Source: Sorghum bicolor (lineage: Eukaryota; Streptophyta; Magnoliopsida; Poales; Poaceae). From it: DNA of 64,000 bases. Where the stretch lies: contig NC_012879.2 of assembly GCF_000003195.3 (NCBI RefSeq), positions 21,424,844 to 21,488,843 of the forward strand, read 5' to 3'. Shown here in pieces: positions 22,404-34,711 of the stretch (positions within the stretch are counted from its first letter, which is position 1; each line of letters opens with the position of its first letter). The notes under the pieces are model-generated. The model had not been told where the DNA came from and did not search any database. It was given only the letters and a program-made list of their open reading frames with translations. Made by a program: the position numbers and the translations under genes.

Positions 22404-23881
22404 TGTTGACATTCGTTAAGTGCAATAAGAATAAGAAAAATTCCACAAGCGCACAGAACATCATCGTAGCATTTTATCGGGAGTATTCCACGCATCGTTA
22501 TTTATAATTTACCACTAGGAAGCTAAGGTCAAAGAATCTGATAACTTACTATCATGCATCTACTAATTTAATAAACCAACTAGACTAAAGTAGGGGTAAA
22601 TGATATATGATAGGTAATAATATAAAGGTGAGAATTCTATGATAAATGCGTAGATAGCCATAGCGGGAGGACAACGGGAGAGACCTGGGTTCCTGTATAC
22701 TTCTCTATTACTTCAATTATATGATAACAAAGAATGAATAGATATAGCAATCACATATTAGCACTTTGGGACATCACAACACCAACCACAGAAAGAGAAC
22801 TGGAAGGGGGCTGGGAAGCTCTGACTACGGTCCTACAAACACCGATCCGAACGAGGTGGAATACGTCGACCGTTAAGGCTGTTACAACCCTAGGGCTACC
22901 ACAACAATCCGCAGGACTGGGTGCAACCTCAGGTAACCTCTAGTATAGACACCACGTCTACACTGACGATTACTACTCTAATTACCATGAATAACTAGAG
23001 CACTCGATGCGAACGGAGATCCTATGCCAAAATATAACAACTATGCTACTCGATAATAATAAAGGCATAAAGTAAATAGAGAAGATAAATATATTAAAGC
23101 ATAAGTCTTACAATAAATATAAAGATATACCAAAACTCTGAAGACTTCTCCAGAACCGAAGTACAGCTCCGCTCTCCCTAACACCCGACTAGAACTAATC
23201 TACTACATTGGAATGTCTAGCCCTAATTCTCTATAGAGGAAAGGTTATCCTTCGAGGGCACCTCTTAACTCTATAATGATGTGTTCTCCTCCAGGGGCAG
23301 GGGCCTTGCTTATATAGTCCTCCTCCTTTATGCATTTTTGGTTCAGCAGGCGATGTGGTACTAAACTTTCCACCATATCTCATTAAAATGCACATAGGCC
23401 TTAATGGACCAAAATCTGATTTGGGCCCAATTAATCCCGCAACTCTTTTATGTGGAGTCCTTCTTTTATTAATATCTCCTGATTCCGAACTCCAAATATA
23501 GCAAATAATATATGCATTTCGATCAGCTCGACGAGATCTTTGTAATGGTGTACTCCATTCTGTGATTGTGCTTGTACCAGGGCGGGCGCCCTAGGATCAA
23601 GGGCGGGCGCCCTGGTTCGAGGCCCGTCTCGGCTCTGCTTCGGTCGAGTTGCTTCTAGAGTCTTCCTGATTATAGAAAATTACCGCACACATTAATTCTC
23701 TATGTAAACCCGACATGTGGGCCTTTCCTTCGTATTTCCTAATAACCCCCTGTAGAAATAGACAAACACCAAAACTCGTGGAAATCTATCAGATGAAACT
23801 CTAAGTCTAGGTGTTGATTGCATTTGGATCCTTTTTCATGATTAGTTGACGGTTAAATGTGAGCATTAAGGACCGTCAACA
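22404..23881 (-). repeat. 3' LTR of element C (1478 bp)
   Basis: On the minus strand the ends are TGTTGACGGTCC and GTCAACA. The TATA box TATATAA (minus) lies at 23310-23316. A pair of GGGCGGGCGCCC motifs lies at 23580-23591 and 23601-23612. Confidence 0.9.
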
Positions 23882-26800
23882 AGCTCCCCAAAGCTTAACC
23901 TTTGCTCGTCCCTGAGCAAAGATGGACTCAAAAGTTTCTACAGTGGTTTCATGCCTTGAAGGTACACATGCGTTCAAACAAGATCTCATCTCTCGGTTAG
24001 GGTAAACTGTTAAGATTTAAACTTACTCATTTTACCTTCCACCATGGGGCTTGCAACCGTCACTTATGTCTTGAGCAGTTAAAAGATAGAACGGTCTAGT
24101 CAAGCACCATGTCTCTTGTTCTTCGATTAACTATAGCTCTGGAGTTTTTGCAGATTTTCAAATAAAACTCAGATATTCCTTGTATGACTCTTTCTAGTCT
24201 CTCTTTTGTGGTATTTCTGGATTCTTACCAAAGCAATAATGGTATATGCCTTCTCTCAAAGTATGTGGTATTTTTGGTATGAGGCATAGTGGTATTGCCT
24301 TCTTTCTCACCCTACTCTAATAAGGTTTTGATATCTGGAGCTCATAGGTGGGAGACAGCTAATACATACTTACAAGACACTTATTGCATAGTCAAACCAT
24401 GGATCCAAAAGAACAAGTCAATAAGTCAAATCAAGATGTGTATGTGTGGCGAATGAATGGTAATAATGGTGAAAATAATGGTGAAAGTCTAATTCTACTT
24501 TTACTCTTTTGAGGGGGTACATACCTTTCTTGCACTTGAGGCTTTTGAGAGGAATGAGACGCTCTATATTTTATTTTTTTTCACTCAGGTGGGTATCTTG
24601 TACCCCTAATTCTACTATCGGACACTTGTCTATTTTTACCTCTCGTCTCACTTTTTCGGTTTTTTTGAGGTTTCGGGCACTTGCCCCTTTTTATTTGCTC
24701 GTATTCACTTTTTTTAGAGCACTCACCCTCCTAGAATAATGTAGCAAGTGGTAGTAACCAAAATATCTCTAGCATTTATTTCACGGGGAATAATAGGGAT
24801 AGGATAATGTTTTTGGCTATTCTCTCCTAGATAGGAGTAGAATAATTTTGGGTGAATCTGGATATGAAAATGAGTGGATGTATGTGGATGCGTACTTCTG
24901 GAGTAGAAGCAGCATGTATGAGTGAACGTGCAAGTGAATCTTGATTTTAACCGCATGACAAGCTCCTAAGGGTCTACACAGCTTGACCACACTCAATGCT
25001 CATAAGCAGTAAAAAGTAAATGTATGGTTCATAGTTTAATAAGCTTGTATATATGGCTGTCGTAGGATTTCAAACTCTCATCATACAGGAACTCATCATG
25101 CAACATTTTAAAAATTTTCAAAGATAAAATTCTCTAGAATTCTAGCAGCTGTTGGAACAGATAAACAGCAGCTCAACCTTCCCATATCATATCGGTTAAC
25201 GACTTAGACTTTTGATCAGGTACTCTTCCCGCAAATTCAGGTTTAGAGCAGTCTTTAAATTATAACAGTTATGCCTAAACTTGAGAGAGAACTCAAATTT
25301 GAAAACTAGGTACTTGCCAGAGCAACTATTCAGCATAGCCATGTAAGAGTTTATCATTGAAGTTCAGTTTGGCATAGACACTTTATTTATTTATTTAGCA
25401 AACTAAGCAAAGATATATATAAGCAAAAATGTTTAATTGGGTTTTTATGATTATGCTTTTTTTAGTTATTTGAGTAAAGTATAAATGTGAGTAGAAACAC
25501 TTAGCTGGATAAATGGGGGTGCTCTCCCCAAGCTGGATTTTGACGTAATTTCTTCTGATATAGCTAGCAGGTGGCATAGGTGTATTTGAATGTTGGCAGC
25601 ACCTTGATAGCGATTAGGATATCCTCCGTCTGCTAGTCTTCCTTGATCCTTGAATTCTGTGGAGCTCAAATAGACAACAAAGCTTTGTGGAACTGGTTAA
25701 GTGTTAGCATAAAATCTCTTTGCCTTTATCATGTTGAATATTACTCTCTTTAGTAGGATCATAAATTTATTTTTATATTTTCATTTTTACAGGACAAGAA
25801 TATATTTATTTTATTTTTACGCCACCACAGTGAATGGGTTTTATGCCACGAGCATACTCACATGGGGCTTACTGTTTTTAACATTTTTATTTTCTTTTCA
25901 AGACAGGATGATTAACTAACAAGCTATTTAAGGAAAGTAAATAATTTAAGAAAAAAGGGAATGCAGAAAGGATAAATATGGATAACTACCGATTTTACCT
26001 TTCGGCGAGGGTTCAATGTTTTAAGTCTTTTGAACAATACCGTGTTCATTCTTTAGGTGCGTCATTTGAGTTAGGTGTGGATGTTGACATCTGCACCTCT
26101 TGATATGGTGTCACCCATGTTTTTCGTTTGCCCAGTAGTTCGAAGTGCGGCGTTGGCAGCATCCTCCTCAGTGTGTTTGTGCTCGTAGATCCAGATCCTT
26201 CACTTGGTAGAGTCTAGGTGTTGGAGAACTCCTCCATGTTTTGCTCGAAGTGTATCCTGCTCATAGAGACAAGGCAAAGATCAAGTGCGTGGGCCCTATT
26301 GGTGGAAAACACCAACAAAACCAAAAGTATATTTGTTCTTCTCTAACCTTAAGCATAGTGAGCAAGACAAAGTTGATGGAAGATAAGATCATGACTTTTG
26401 CATTTAAAACATTTGTTAGATCAGATCACTCAACCTTATGGAAAGATAATCTATCTAAGTAAATGTTTTTTTTCTTTGCATGCTGACTATCATTTTCCAA
26501 AGATCGGATGTGCAACATTTTAGCTCATATGGTTAAGAGTGTGGGATCAAGAAGGTAGTACCGAGAACAAAGATTAAAGGACTAAACATGTTGAATCAAT
26601 TGGGTTGGTTAATTTGGAGTTATAAATCATACATGTTTGTCTTTTTATCCATGTGCATGCCAGAATCAAGGAGAAGCTTATAACAGTGACAGTCACATAC
26701 CTTAAGATGTTACCTTCATTGAAGAGTGATGGTGCAATATCACCTTGTGGAAGCTTTTCTTTCTCAATGGTTGTGCATCTTGTTCATGGCACTCTTCGTC

Positions 26801-28055
26801 TCATTCCATGGATTATCTCTCTATGATGGACGAGCTATGTCTTTCTTGTGCAAATTGTTAAACTTCATGTGTCTCCCTCTTTATCTCCATTCTGAATTTC
26901 TCTCAGGACTTCTCAAATCGATATTGAAAATTTTCCTGTAGGGGTTAGTCCACAAAATATACCAGTGTCTACACAAGCAGTTTTTAGTTCAATAACCAAA
27001 CTAGACTCCATGTCTAATCGGATTAAGGAAGGCTATTTAACCTAAGCACCATGCTTAATTTAAATGCCAATGGAAGTATGTCGAGTAATTCCAAACCAAC
27101 ACTTACTTGTGAATAGACAAAGGTAGCATGACAACATTATAGAGATCTACTCAAGTGGGGATGAAGTAGAATGATTAGCGTTTAACAAATTGAGCATGTC
27201 TTAAGGGTAGGGACAACCAACATAGCAACATGGCAAAGGATGTTTTTGTGCAAGGTATTCCCCCCAGCTTCAACAAGTCAAGTTTGGATGAATTTAATTC
27301 AATGTTGTATGATGATTGGTTGGACATACCTTGTTGTTATTCTTCACTCTTTTACTTCAAGCCTGAATTGCGAAGATAACGGGATTGCTTCCCCCGAGCT
27401 GAATGTTGACATAGTCTTTAATCTTGAATCCGCACAACACAGATGTTCTTCAATATTCTTGAGCTTCAAAATGTCAGTGATGATTGCATCGCTTCCAAGT
27501 TGATGAAGATATCTTGATCATTGGGGATTCTCTCTTTAAATCATGTTAAACTCAAATAGACAACAAAACTTGTGGCACCGATTAAACATTAGTAGTTGGC
27601 CACTTAAGCCTTAGTTGTCCAAGCTTTTTAGATTTTTCTTAATTCTTTTTCTAAGCAGAGTTTCAACAAGATCTCTTTATATATATCTTTTTTGGGTTTT
27701 AATCTTTTTATGAAGCAAAAGGAAATGGAACAGGATGAATGCATGTTTATTTACTTTTATTTATTTTTTTTTATTCCACCACGGTGAATATCCGTGTGGG
27801 CTTTTACACACCACACAATTTATTCACATGGGGTTTTAGTATTTAAGATGCAATGAGTTATATAAAATATTTTTATTATATTTTCTAATGCAATAATAAT
27901 GCAGAAAGATAAATATGTTATGGAGAAATGATTATGAAAAATAAATATGCTAAAAACAAATGCAGAAAAGATAAATACAATAAACCTACTAAAGCTAGTG
28001 ATACAATAAATTAGCAGACATCAAGATCATTATCAAAATCTTCACACCAATTGCT
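23882..28055 (-). other. Element C internal region, noncoding
   Basis: No ORF longer than chance is supported. Relative to A it lacks the protease segment (junction near 26005-26060) and the gag-like ORF. It also carries an inexact duplication: the block from CTCAAATAGACAACAAA to the CCACCACAGTGAAT...CACATGGGG motif occurs at about 25660-25890 and again, diverged, at about 27545-27840. Confidence 0.7.
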
Positions 28056-28073
28056 TCCCCGACAACGGCGCCA
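28056..28073 (-). promoter_or_regulatory. Primer-binding site of element C (tRNA-Asp type)
   Basis: The minus strand reads TGGCGCCGTTGTCGGGGA, one change from the perfect site of element A. It lies 8 bases from the LTR. Confidence 0.85.
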
Positions 28074-28598
28074 AAAATGCTTGTTGACATTCGTTAAGTG
28101 CAATAAGAATAAGAAAAATTCCGCAAGCGCACAGAACATCATCGTAGCATTTTACGGGGAGTATTCTAGGTATCGTTATTTATATTTTACCACTGGGAAG
28201 CTAAGGTCAAAGAATCTGATAACTTACTATCATGCATCTACTAATTTAATAAACCAACTAGACTAAAGTAGGGGTAAATGATATATGATAGGTAATAATA
28301 TAAAGGTGAGAATTCTATGATAAATGCGTAGATAGCCATAGCGGGAGGACAACGGGAGAGACCTGGGTTCCTGTATACTTCTCTATTACTTCAGTTCTAT
28401 GATAACAAATAATGAATAGATATAGCAATCACATATTAGCACTTTGGGACATCAGAACACCAACCACAGAAAGAGAACTGGAAGGGGGCTGGGAAGCTCT
28501 GACTACGGTCCTACAAACACTGATGCAAACGAGGTGGAATACGTCGACCGTTAGGGCTGTCACTACCCTAGGGCTACCACAACAATCCGCAGGACTGG

Positions 28599-29829
28599 TG
28601 TTGACGGTTCTTAAGTATCAATTTTAATTATCAAATAAACAAGAGAAAGAACCAATATGCAAACAACACCTAGAATTAGGGTTTGATCTGACAGAATTCC
28701 ACGAGTTTTGTTGTTTATCTGTTTCTGCAGGGGGTTATCAGGAAATAAGGAAGAAAGGCCCACATGTCGGGTTTACATAGAGATATCAACGCACCACGCA
28801 ATTTTCTACCATCTAGAAGACTCCAGAAGCCACGGGAACAAAGCGGAGGATGAAAGGGGCCTGGCCCAGGGCGCCCGCCCTGAGGACCAGGGCGCCCGCC
28901 CCCTCCTGGACTCCAATCAGAACTCTTTTCGCGCACGACGCTCCACCAACCTAAAGGATCAAGGATAACCATCCAATCAATGTCGGTTTGATCCAATGGC
29001 TCACGTTCACTTGAGGGGACTATAAAACCAGACGCCCTGGCCCCTGGAGGAGACAAGTTCATCATAGAGTTGAGAGGAGCCCTCGAAGGAATACCTCTCC
29101 TCTAAATAAAATTTCTTTTTAGGCTTAGCATCCAATGTGAGTAGAAATAGATCTTCTAGTTTCTACTAGATTGAGAGAGATAGAGTGGAGGTGTAGATCG
29201 GAGGAAGCCCGGCCTGTCGGTGTCTACTCCGAGCTTGTACCTACGGGATCAAGTTCTCCTAACCCGAAGCTTGCTCCTAGGATTCTTCAGTATTTCGACT
29301 TCTAAATTCTATTAAGTTCTTGTTTTATTGTTCTTTTGGTTTATGAGTTTACTTTAATCTCTTCGCGTAGAGTTTAGAGTAATCATCTTTAGCGTAGACG
29401 TGGTCTTTAGGCTAGGAAACTCATAGATATTCCCTGACTAGCTAGAGCATGGTAGTAGCGAGGAACGTGACATTTCTGAGTTACCTTTGCAAACCATATC
29501 TCGTTAGCAGGAAGGATAGGGTTTATAGGTGCGGGTTGAACATCCTTTGTGGTGTCTAGATTCCGTTAGCCTCCCCAATAGAACAGTAGATCATCCTTAC
29601 CAAGGTGAGAAGGAGATTACGGTTGTAGTCTTCTCTATTTATCACTCACATCGAGAAACATTCTTTGTAGCATAAAGGTTAGTAGTAATAGACCGGGTTA
29701 GTCAGATGCACTCTTTCTCCTAGTGGTAAAAAAATAAATACGATACTCTGGATAACCTCTCGGGTGAAGTGCTCACCAATATCTGTACGCTTGCGGATCA
29801 ATTCCTTATTGCGTTCCCAAATATCAACA
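28599..29829 (+). repeat. 5' LTR of element B
   Basis: It starts TGTTGACGGTTC and ends ATATCAACA. The TATA box TATAAAA is at 29021-29027. Two GGGCGCCCGCCC motifs lie upstream, at 28869-28880 and 28890-28901, so they fall in the U3 promoter part. Confidence 0.92.
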
Positions 29830-29837
29830 AGCATTTC

Positions 29838-29855
29838 TGGCGCCGTTGCCGAGGA
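29838..29855 (+). promoter_or_regulatory. Primer-binding site of element B (tRNA-Asp)
   Basis: It reads TGGCGCCGTTGCCGAGGA, one change from the perfect tRNA-Asp complement. An 8-base AGCATTTC spacer separates it from the LTR. Confidence 0.9.
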
Positions 29856-29963
29856 GAAAGACGGTTTGCTGAGATAACCTTGAGTCTTACTACTAGCTTG
29901 TATCTATACTTTTATCTTTTCTTATCTTTTATATTCTGTATTTATTTTCTTTACTCTTACCTT

Positions 29964-30898
29964 ATGGAAAACCAAAATTCTAAATCGATCCATGAATCTG
30001 CAATCCCTTCAGTAACTGACCTTTTACCATGGGAGTCATCACAGCCTATCCAAACATCCTAGTATATGTTAAGTTCTAGGTTGATTGCCATGATTCAAAA
30101 CCTATCTTTTTCGAGAAAGGAAGACGAAAACCCTTACCTTCATATTAGAGATTTTGAGCAAACATTTGATTTTCTTTGCATTGAAGGCATTTCTGATAAA
30201 ACTTTACGTTGGAAGCTTTTTCCTTTTTCTTTAAGGGAGAAGGTAGACAATGGTACAATCAGAAGGTAAGTCAACAACGAGGTGAATTGGGAGTTTTACG
30301 AGCCAACTTTTGTCTAGATTTTTATTCCCTCGACGGTATCGGCGACCTTAGACTCGAAGTCCTATCTTTTAAACAAAAAGATAATGAAACTTTGCGAAAA
30401 TCCTGGAAACGTTTGTCTGATCTTTTAGAATCTGGTCCAAACCTTAATCTTGAAGACCCTATTCTTTTATTTCACTTTTTTCGAGGTCTTCAGAAAGATC
30501 ACAAACAAATGCTACATACAATGTCTAGAGGTTCTTTCTTTCGCATCCCTACTAATGAAGCTAGAGTGATCCTAGATAGAATCATAGAAGCTAAAATAGA
30601 TAATACCCTTCATGATGAAACCCACGAAGCCGAAGTAGACACTCTACAAAATTCTTCATCTACTTTAGCTATCCCAAGTTCTGAGCCACAAAAGGAAGAA
30701 ATTCCACCACCGGACTTCATGCTGGATATAGAATCTGATCTTTTTGCCGATTTTGGGAACATTTCAAACTACCATTCTATTAACAGACCCCAAAACGACC
30801 AGTTTAGCATTTGTTTACCAAGTGAACATCAATTGAGAGAGCTTATCTCAGTCATGAGTAGCGAGTGGTTGAGGAGTCAGAGCTTTCCTCTGATGTAA
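29964..30898 (+). pseudogene. gag of element B (broken)
   Basis: It starts at an ATG 109 bases after the primer site (MENQNSKS...). An in-frame TAG at 30060 falls just before the conserved region. A one-base frameshift near 30243 then moves the frame between the LRWKLFPFSL block and the QWYNQKVS block, which are adjacent in intact Athila/Tat gag proteins. The remainder (LEVLSFKQKDNETLRKSWKR, ILLFHFFRGLQ) is a typical retrotransposon gag core that forms the capsid. No zinc knuckle is visible. The frame ends at 30898, overlapping the protease frame. Confidence 0.85.
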
Positions 30899-31545
30899 TC
30901 CGTTTGGACACACCCTCTATAACTATACGTTGTGCTTATGATTCTAATGTGCGGATCAACATTATGTCTGAATCTTTTGCACTTAAATTATTTCAAAATC
31001 TTGTCTTAACCCCCACAACAAAGGTCATAAAGGAATCTTCGGGACGATTGGTCCCCAGTCTTGGAATAATTAATGTCCTACCTTTTACGGTAGAAGGCTC
31101 CATGGTTCATTTGAACTTCTATATCTTTGATACATGGGACTTTGACCTGTTGATAGGACAACCTTTTAGAAGACTCCTTTATGAAGGTCATATTGGAAAG
31201 CTACACATTTCTTTTGGAAAAACCTTTAAATTTCCTCTAACGATTTCACACTCCTTAAACAATAATGCCGAGTAATATCTTTTGCCTGATCCTATGGAGG
31301 AGGTAAAGGTTGCATCTCTAGAGCTTTTAGATGAACCAGACTTAGAAGACGAAACTCCTTTCTTCATAGAAGAAGAAGCTGAACTTTCTGAACCTGAACC
31401 CTTAGATGAGTTTGCATAAGCACCTAGACCTCCCATAGAGCTTAAAACTTTACCACCCGGTCTTATCTATGCTTTCCTAAATAATAATCCAGAGTTTCAT
31501 GTGATCATTAGCGATAAACTCACTCAGGATCAAACTCTGTGATTA
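30865..31545 (+). pseudogene. Protease-like region and acidic linker of element B
   Basis: The frame has VIRLDTPSITIRCAYDSNVRINIMSE and, 60 residues on, FDLLIGQPFRRLLYEG, which sit where the catalytic loop and the LIG-P flap block of retropepsins lie. The catalytic D-(T/S)-G is not present: the sequence shows D-S-N. Stops at 31273 (TAA), 31417 (TAA) and 31540 (TGA) interrupt the frame, which otherwise continues through an acidic linker (EEEAELSEPEP) into RT. In an intact element this would release Gag and Pol domains. Confidence 0.65.
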
Positions 31546-32778
31546 ATGACCTTTCTTGAAAAACATCACTCAGTTTTCGGCTACTCACTCCAAGATCTTA
31601 CAGGAATCAGTCCTATGATTTGTACACATCGTATTCCAACAGATCCTTCTGTTCCACCTTCTCGAGAGCCCCAACGTAGACTTAACAACACTATGAGAGA
31701 GGTAGTTAAAAAGGAAGTTATAAAGTTGCTGCATGCAGGGATTATATATCCTGTGCCGCACAGTGAGTGGGTAAGCCCAGTTCAAGTTGTGCCTAAAAAG
31801 GGAGGCATGACTGTCATTATGAATGAAAAGAATGAGCTAATTCCGCAACGCACCGTCACAGGATGGCGGATGTGCATAGACTATAGAAAACTGAACAAAG
31901 CTACGAGAAAGGATCATTTTCCTTTACCTTTCATAGATGAGATGCTAGAGCGATTAGCGAACCATTCATTCTTCTGTTTCTTAGATGGATATTCAGGGTA
32001 TCATTAAATCCCGATCCATCCCGATGATCAAAGAAAAACCACTTTTACACGCCCATATGGAACTTATGCTTACCGTAGAATGTCTTTTGGGTTATGTAAT
32101 GCACCAGCTTCTTTTCATAGATGCATGATGTCTATATTTTCTGATATGATTGAAGAGATTATGGAAGTTTTCGTGGATGATTTCTCTGTTCATGGAAAAA
32201 CTTTTGATAGTTGTCTTGAAAACTTAGACAAGGTTTTGCAAAGATGTGAAGAAAAGCACTTAGTCCTTAATTGGGAAAAATGTAATTTTATGGTTAGGGA
32301 AGGAATAGTGCTAGGACACCTAGTGTCTGAAAGAGGTATTAAGGTAGACAAAGCTAAAATTGAAGTAATTGAACAACTACCTCCACCTGTGAATATAAAA
32401 GGAATTCGAAGCTTTCTTGGCCATGCTGGTTTTTATCGCAGATTCATAAAAGATTTCTCATTTATTGCTAGACCACTTACTCTTTTGCTAGCTAAGGATG
32501 CTCCTTTCGAATTTGATGATGCATGTCTAACATCTTTCAATTTATTAAAGAAAGCACTCATCTCTGCACCAATCATTCAACCCCCTGATTGGTCGTTGCC
32601 TTTTGAAATTATGTATGATGCTAGTGATTATGCTGTGGGGGCAGTTTTTGGACAAACTAAAAATAAGAAGCATCATGCAATTGCTTATGCCAGTAAAACT
32701 TTGACAGGAGCTCAACTTAATTATGCAACCACTGAAAAAGAGCTTCTGGCTGTTGTCTTTGCCGTTGATAAAATTTAG
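31546..32778 (+). pseudogene. Reverse transcriptase and RNase H of element B
   Basis: RT motifs appear in order: WVSPVQVVPKK, WRMCIDYRKLNKATRKDHFPLP, FLDGYSGYH, then after a TAA at 32005 the frame resumes with IPIHPDDQ, GLCNAPASFHRCMM, and the catalytic box VFVDDFSV (the xxDD motif). RNase H begins with MYDASDYAVGAVFGQ and [12 protein letters not shown]. The TAA replaces a glutamine codon of the usual GYHQIP block by one C-to-T change. Near 32772 one extra A in a run moves the frame to the next ORF. This enzyme would copy element RNA into DNA inside virus-like particles. Confidence 0.93.
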
Positions 32779-34330
32779 ATCTTATTTAGTTGGAGCTAAA
32801 ATAATTGTTTACACTGATCATGCTGCACTAAAATATTTGCTCACTAAAAAAGATGCTAAACCTCACCTGATTAGATGGATCTTATTACTCAAAGAATTTG
32901 ACTTAGAAATAAAAGATAAAAAGGGAGTAGAAAATTCTTTTGTTGATCACTTGTCTAGAATGTATTTTAAGAGTCCACTGGAAACGCCCATCGATGATTC
33001 ACTCCAAGATGACATGCTCTACGGGATTAACAGGTCTGACCCCTGGTATGCAGATATTGTTAATTTTATGGTTTCAGGGTATGTACCACCAGGAGCAAAC
33101 AAGAAGAAGCTTATTCAAGAAAGTCATTCACATATATGGGATGAGCCATACCTCTTCCGAGTATGCTCTGATGGCTTACTCAGGAGATGTGTGACCACTA
33201 AGGAAGGATGGAAGATTATCGACAGATGTCATTCATCACCATATGGAGGTCACTATGGAGCATTCCGTACACATTCAAAGATCTGGCAGTGTGGATTCTA
33301 CTGGCCTACAATGTATGAAGACATGAAGCAATATATCAGAAGATGTGGGCCATGTCAAAGGCATGGAAACATAAACATAAGGGATGCCATGCCACTCACC
33401 AACAACCTTCAGATTGAGCTCTTTGATGTCTGGGGAATAGACTACATGGGTCCATTTCCTCCATCAAAGAAGTGTGAGTACATCTTGGTGGCAGTTGACT
33501 ATGTCTCCAAGTGGGTAGAGGCATTACCTTGCAAGCATGCCGACAACATCAGTTCAAAGAGGATGTTTGAAGAAATTATATTTCCAAGATTTGGAGTCCC
33601 CAGAGTAGTGATAAGTGATGGAGGAGCACACTTCATCGACAAACGCTTTAAGCCATATCTATCAAAACATGGAATCCGTCACAACGTCGCTACCCCCTAT
33701 GATCCTCAGACAAGTGGCCAAGTAGAGACTTCCAACAAGCAAATCAAGAATATTCTTCAGAAGACAGTGAATGAAATGGGAACGGCATGGAAAGACAAGT
33801 TACCCGATGCACTATGGGCATACCGGACAGCATACAAGACCCCAATTGGAATGTCCCCATACCAATTGGTGTACGGGAAGACTTGCCACCTACCTGTTGA
33901 ACTAGAGTTCAAAGCACACTGGGCCATAAAGAGATGGAATATGGACCTAGATGTCACTGGAACGCATAGAAGAATGCAACTATCAGAATTGGAAGAATGG
34001 CGAGAGAAAGCATATCACAATTCGAAGATCTATAAAGAAAGAGTCAAAAGGTGGCATGACAAGAGAATCAAGAAGAAGGAGTTCGCACCCAGAGATAAGG
34101 TATTACTTTTTAATTCCAGGGTGAAGCTTTTCGGGCATGGAAAACTCCAGAGTAAATGGGAAGGACCATTCAAGGTGATCAATTCATCATCCCACGGAGC
34201 TATCACACTTCAAAATGACGAAGGTACGTTATTCAAGGTAAATGGTCAACGTCTTAAATTATTTTTAGAGCCCAATAAAGAATTAGAAGAAATAGACGTA
34301 ATCCATTTTTACCTTCCCATGGAGAGTTAG
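32723..34330 (+). CDS. RNase H C-terminus and integrase of element B
   Basis: The 535-codon frame is intact. The real protein would enter from the RT frame through the frameshift at about codon 17. RNase H ends with [13 protein letters not shown]. The integrase zinc-binding domain follows, with H170, H177, C208 and C211. The catalytic core has D240 (WGIDYMGPF), D299 ([10 protein letters not shown]) and E335 ([10 protein letters not shown]), a D,D-35-E spacing. The C-terminal part has the [19 protein letters not shown] block and ends with KWEGPFKVI and FKVNGQRLK, with no chromodomain. It would insert element DNA with 5-bp TSDs, as seen around B. As a separate product its function is unlikely. 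Confidence 0.93.
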   Translation: MQPLKKSFWLLSLPLIKFRSYLVGAKIIVYTDHAALKYLLTKKDAKPHLIRWILLLKEFDLEIKDKKGVENSFVDHLSRMYFKSPLETPIDDSLQDDMLYGINRSDPWYADIVNFMVSGYVPPGANKKKLIQESHSHIWDEPYLFRVCSDGLLRRCVTTKEGWKIIDRCHSSPYGGHYGAFRTHSKIWQCGFYWPTMYEDMKQYIRRCGPCQRHGNINIRDAMPLTNNLQIELFDVWGIDYMGPFPPSKKCEYILVAVDYVSKWVEALPCKHADNISSKRMFEEIIFPRFGVPRVVISDGGAHFIDKRFKPYLSKHGIRHNVATPYDPQTSGQVETSNKQIKNILQKTVNEMGTAWKDKLPDALWAYRTAYKTPIGMSPYQLVYGKTCHLPVELEFKAHWAIKRWNMDLDVTGTHRRMQLSELEEWREKAYHNSKIYKERVKRWHDKRIKKKEFAPRDKVLLFNSRVKLFGHGKLQSKWEGPFKVINSSSHGAITLQNDEGTLFKVNGQRLKLFLEPNKELEEIDVIHFYLPMES

Positions 34331-34439
34331 AGCCCGACATTTTTAATCTGACGTTTTTGGGTCATACATATATTTTCCTAAAAAGTTTTGCATCTAGAAA
34401 CACGCTCAAGGAAGCGGGCCCACAGAGGAGCCACAGAGA

Positions 34440-34711
34440 GGGTGGGCGCCCTGATCAGGTGGGCGGGCGCCCAACTCCTGCCCTCTCTCGGTCCCAATTT
34501 CCTCTGTTATGGAAAATACACTTATGGTAATCTGAATAATCCCTCAGATGGAAGGTTTCTCACGCACATCGACGGGAGCAACCCGAACAACCCCTAGAGG
34601 CACTTTTTGACCCCTATATAAACAGACCCCTGACATCAGTTTTCAAACACCAATCCACCCAAGCCTTCTCTTCTTCTTCAATTAGAGCTTGTTTAGTCCC
34701 TCATTGCTCCA
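34440..34711 (+). promoter_or_regulatory. Putative internal promoter of element B
   Basis: Behind the integrase stop lie two GC motifs (GGGTGGGCGCCC at 34440-34451, GGGCGGGCGCCC at 34461-34472) of the kind found in the LTR promoters of A-D. A clear TATA box, TATATAAA, follows at 34615-34622, then a pyrimidine-rich leader with TTCTCTTCTTCTTC, and an ATG 90 bases after the TATA box. This is the layout of a plant core promoter. Promoter activity is inferred, not shown. Confidence 0.55.

Noticed and set aside
29769..29963. Start of the B gag frame inside the LTR (a leader with PNINKHFWRRCRGERRF)
   Set aside because: It reads through the LTR end and primer site using a non-ATG start. The first ATG after the primer site (29964) is the sensible start, and the same read-through occurs in A.
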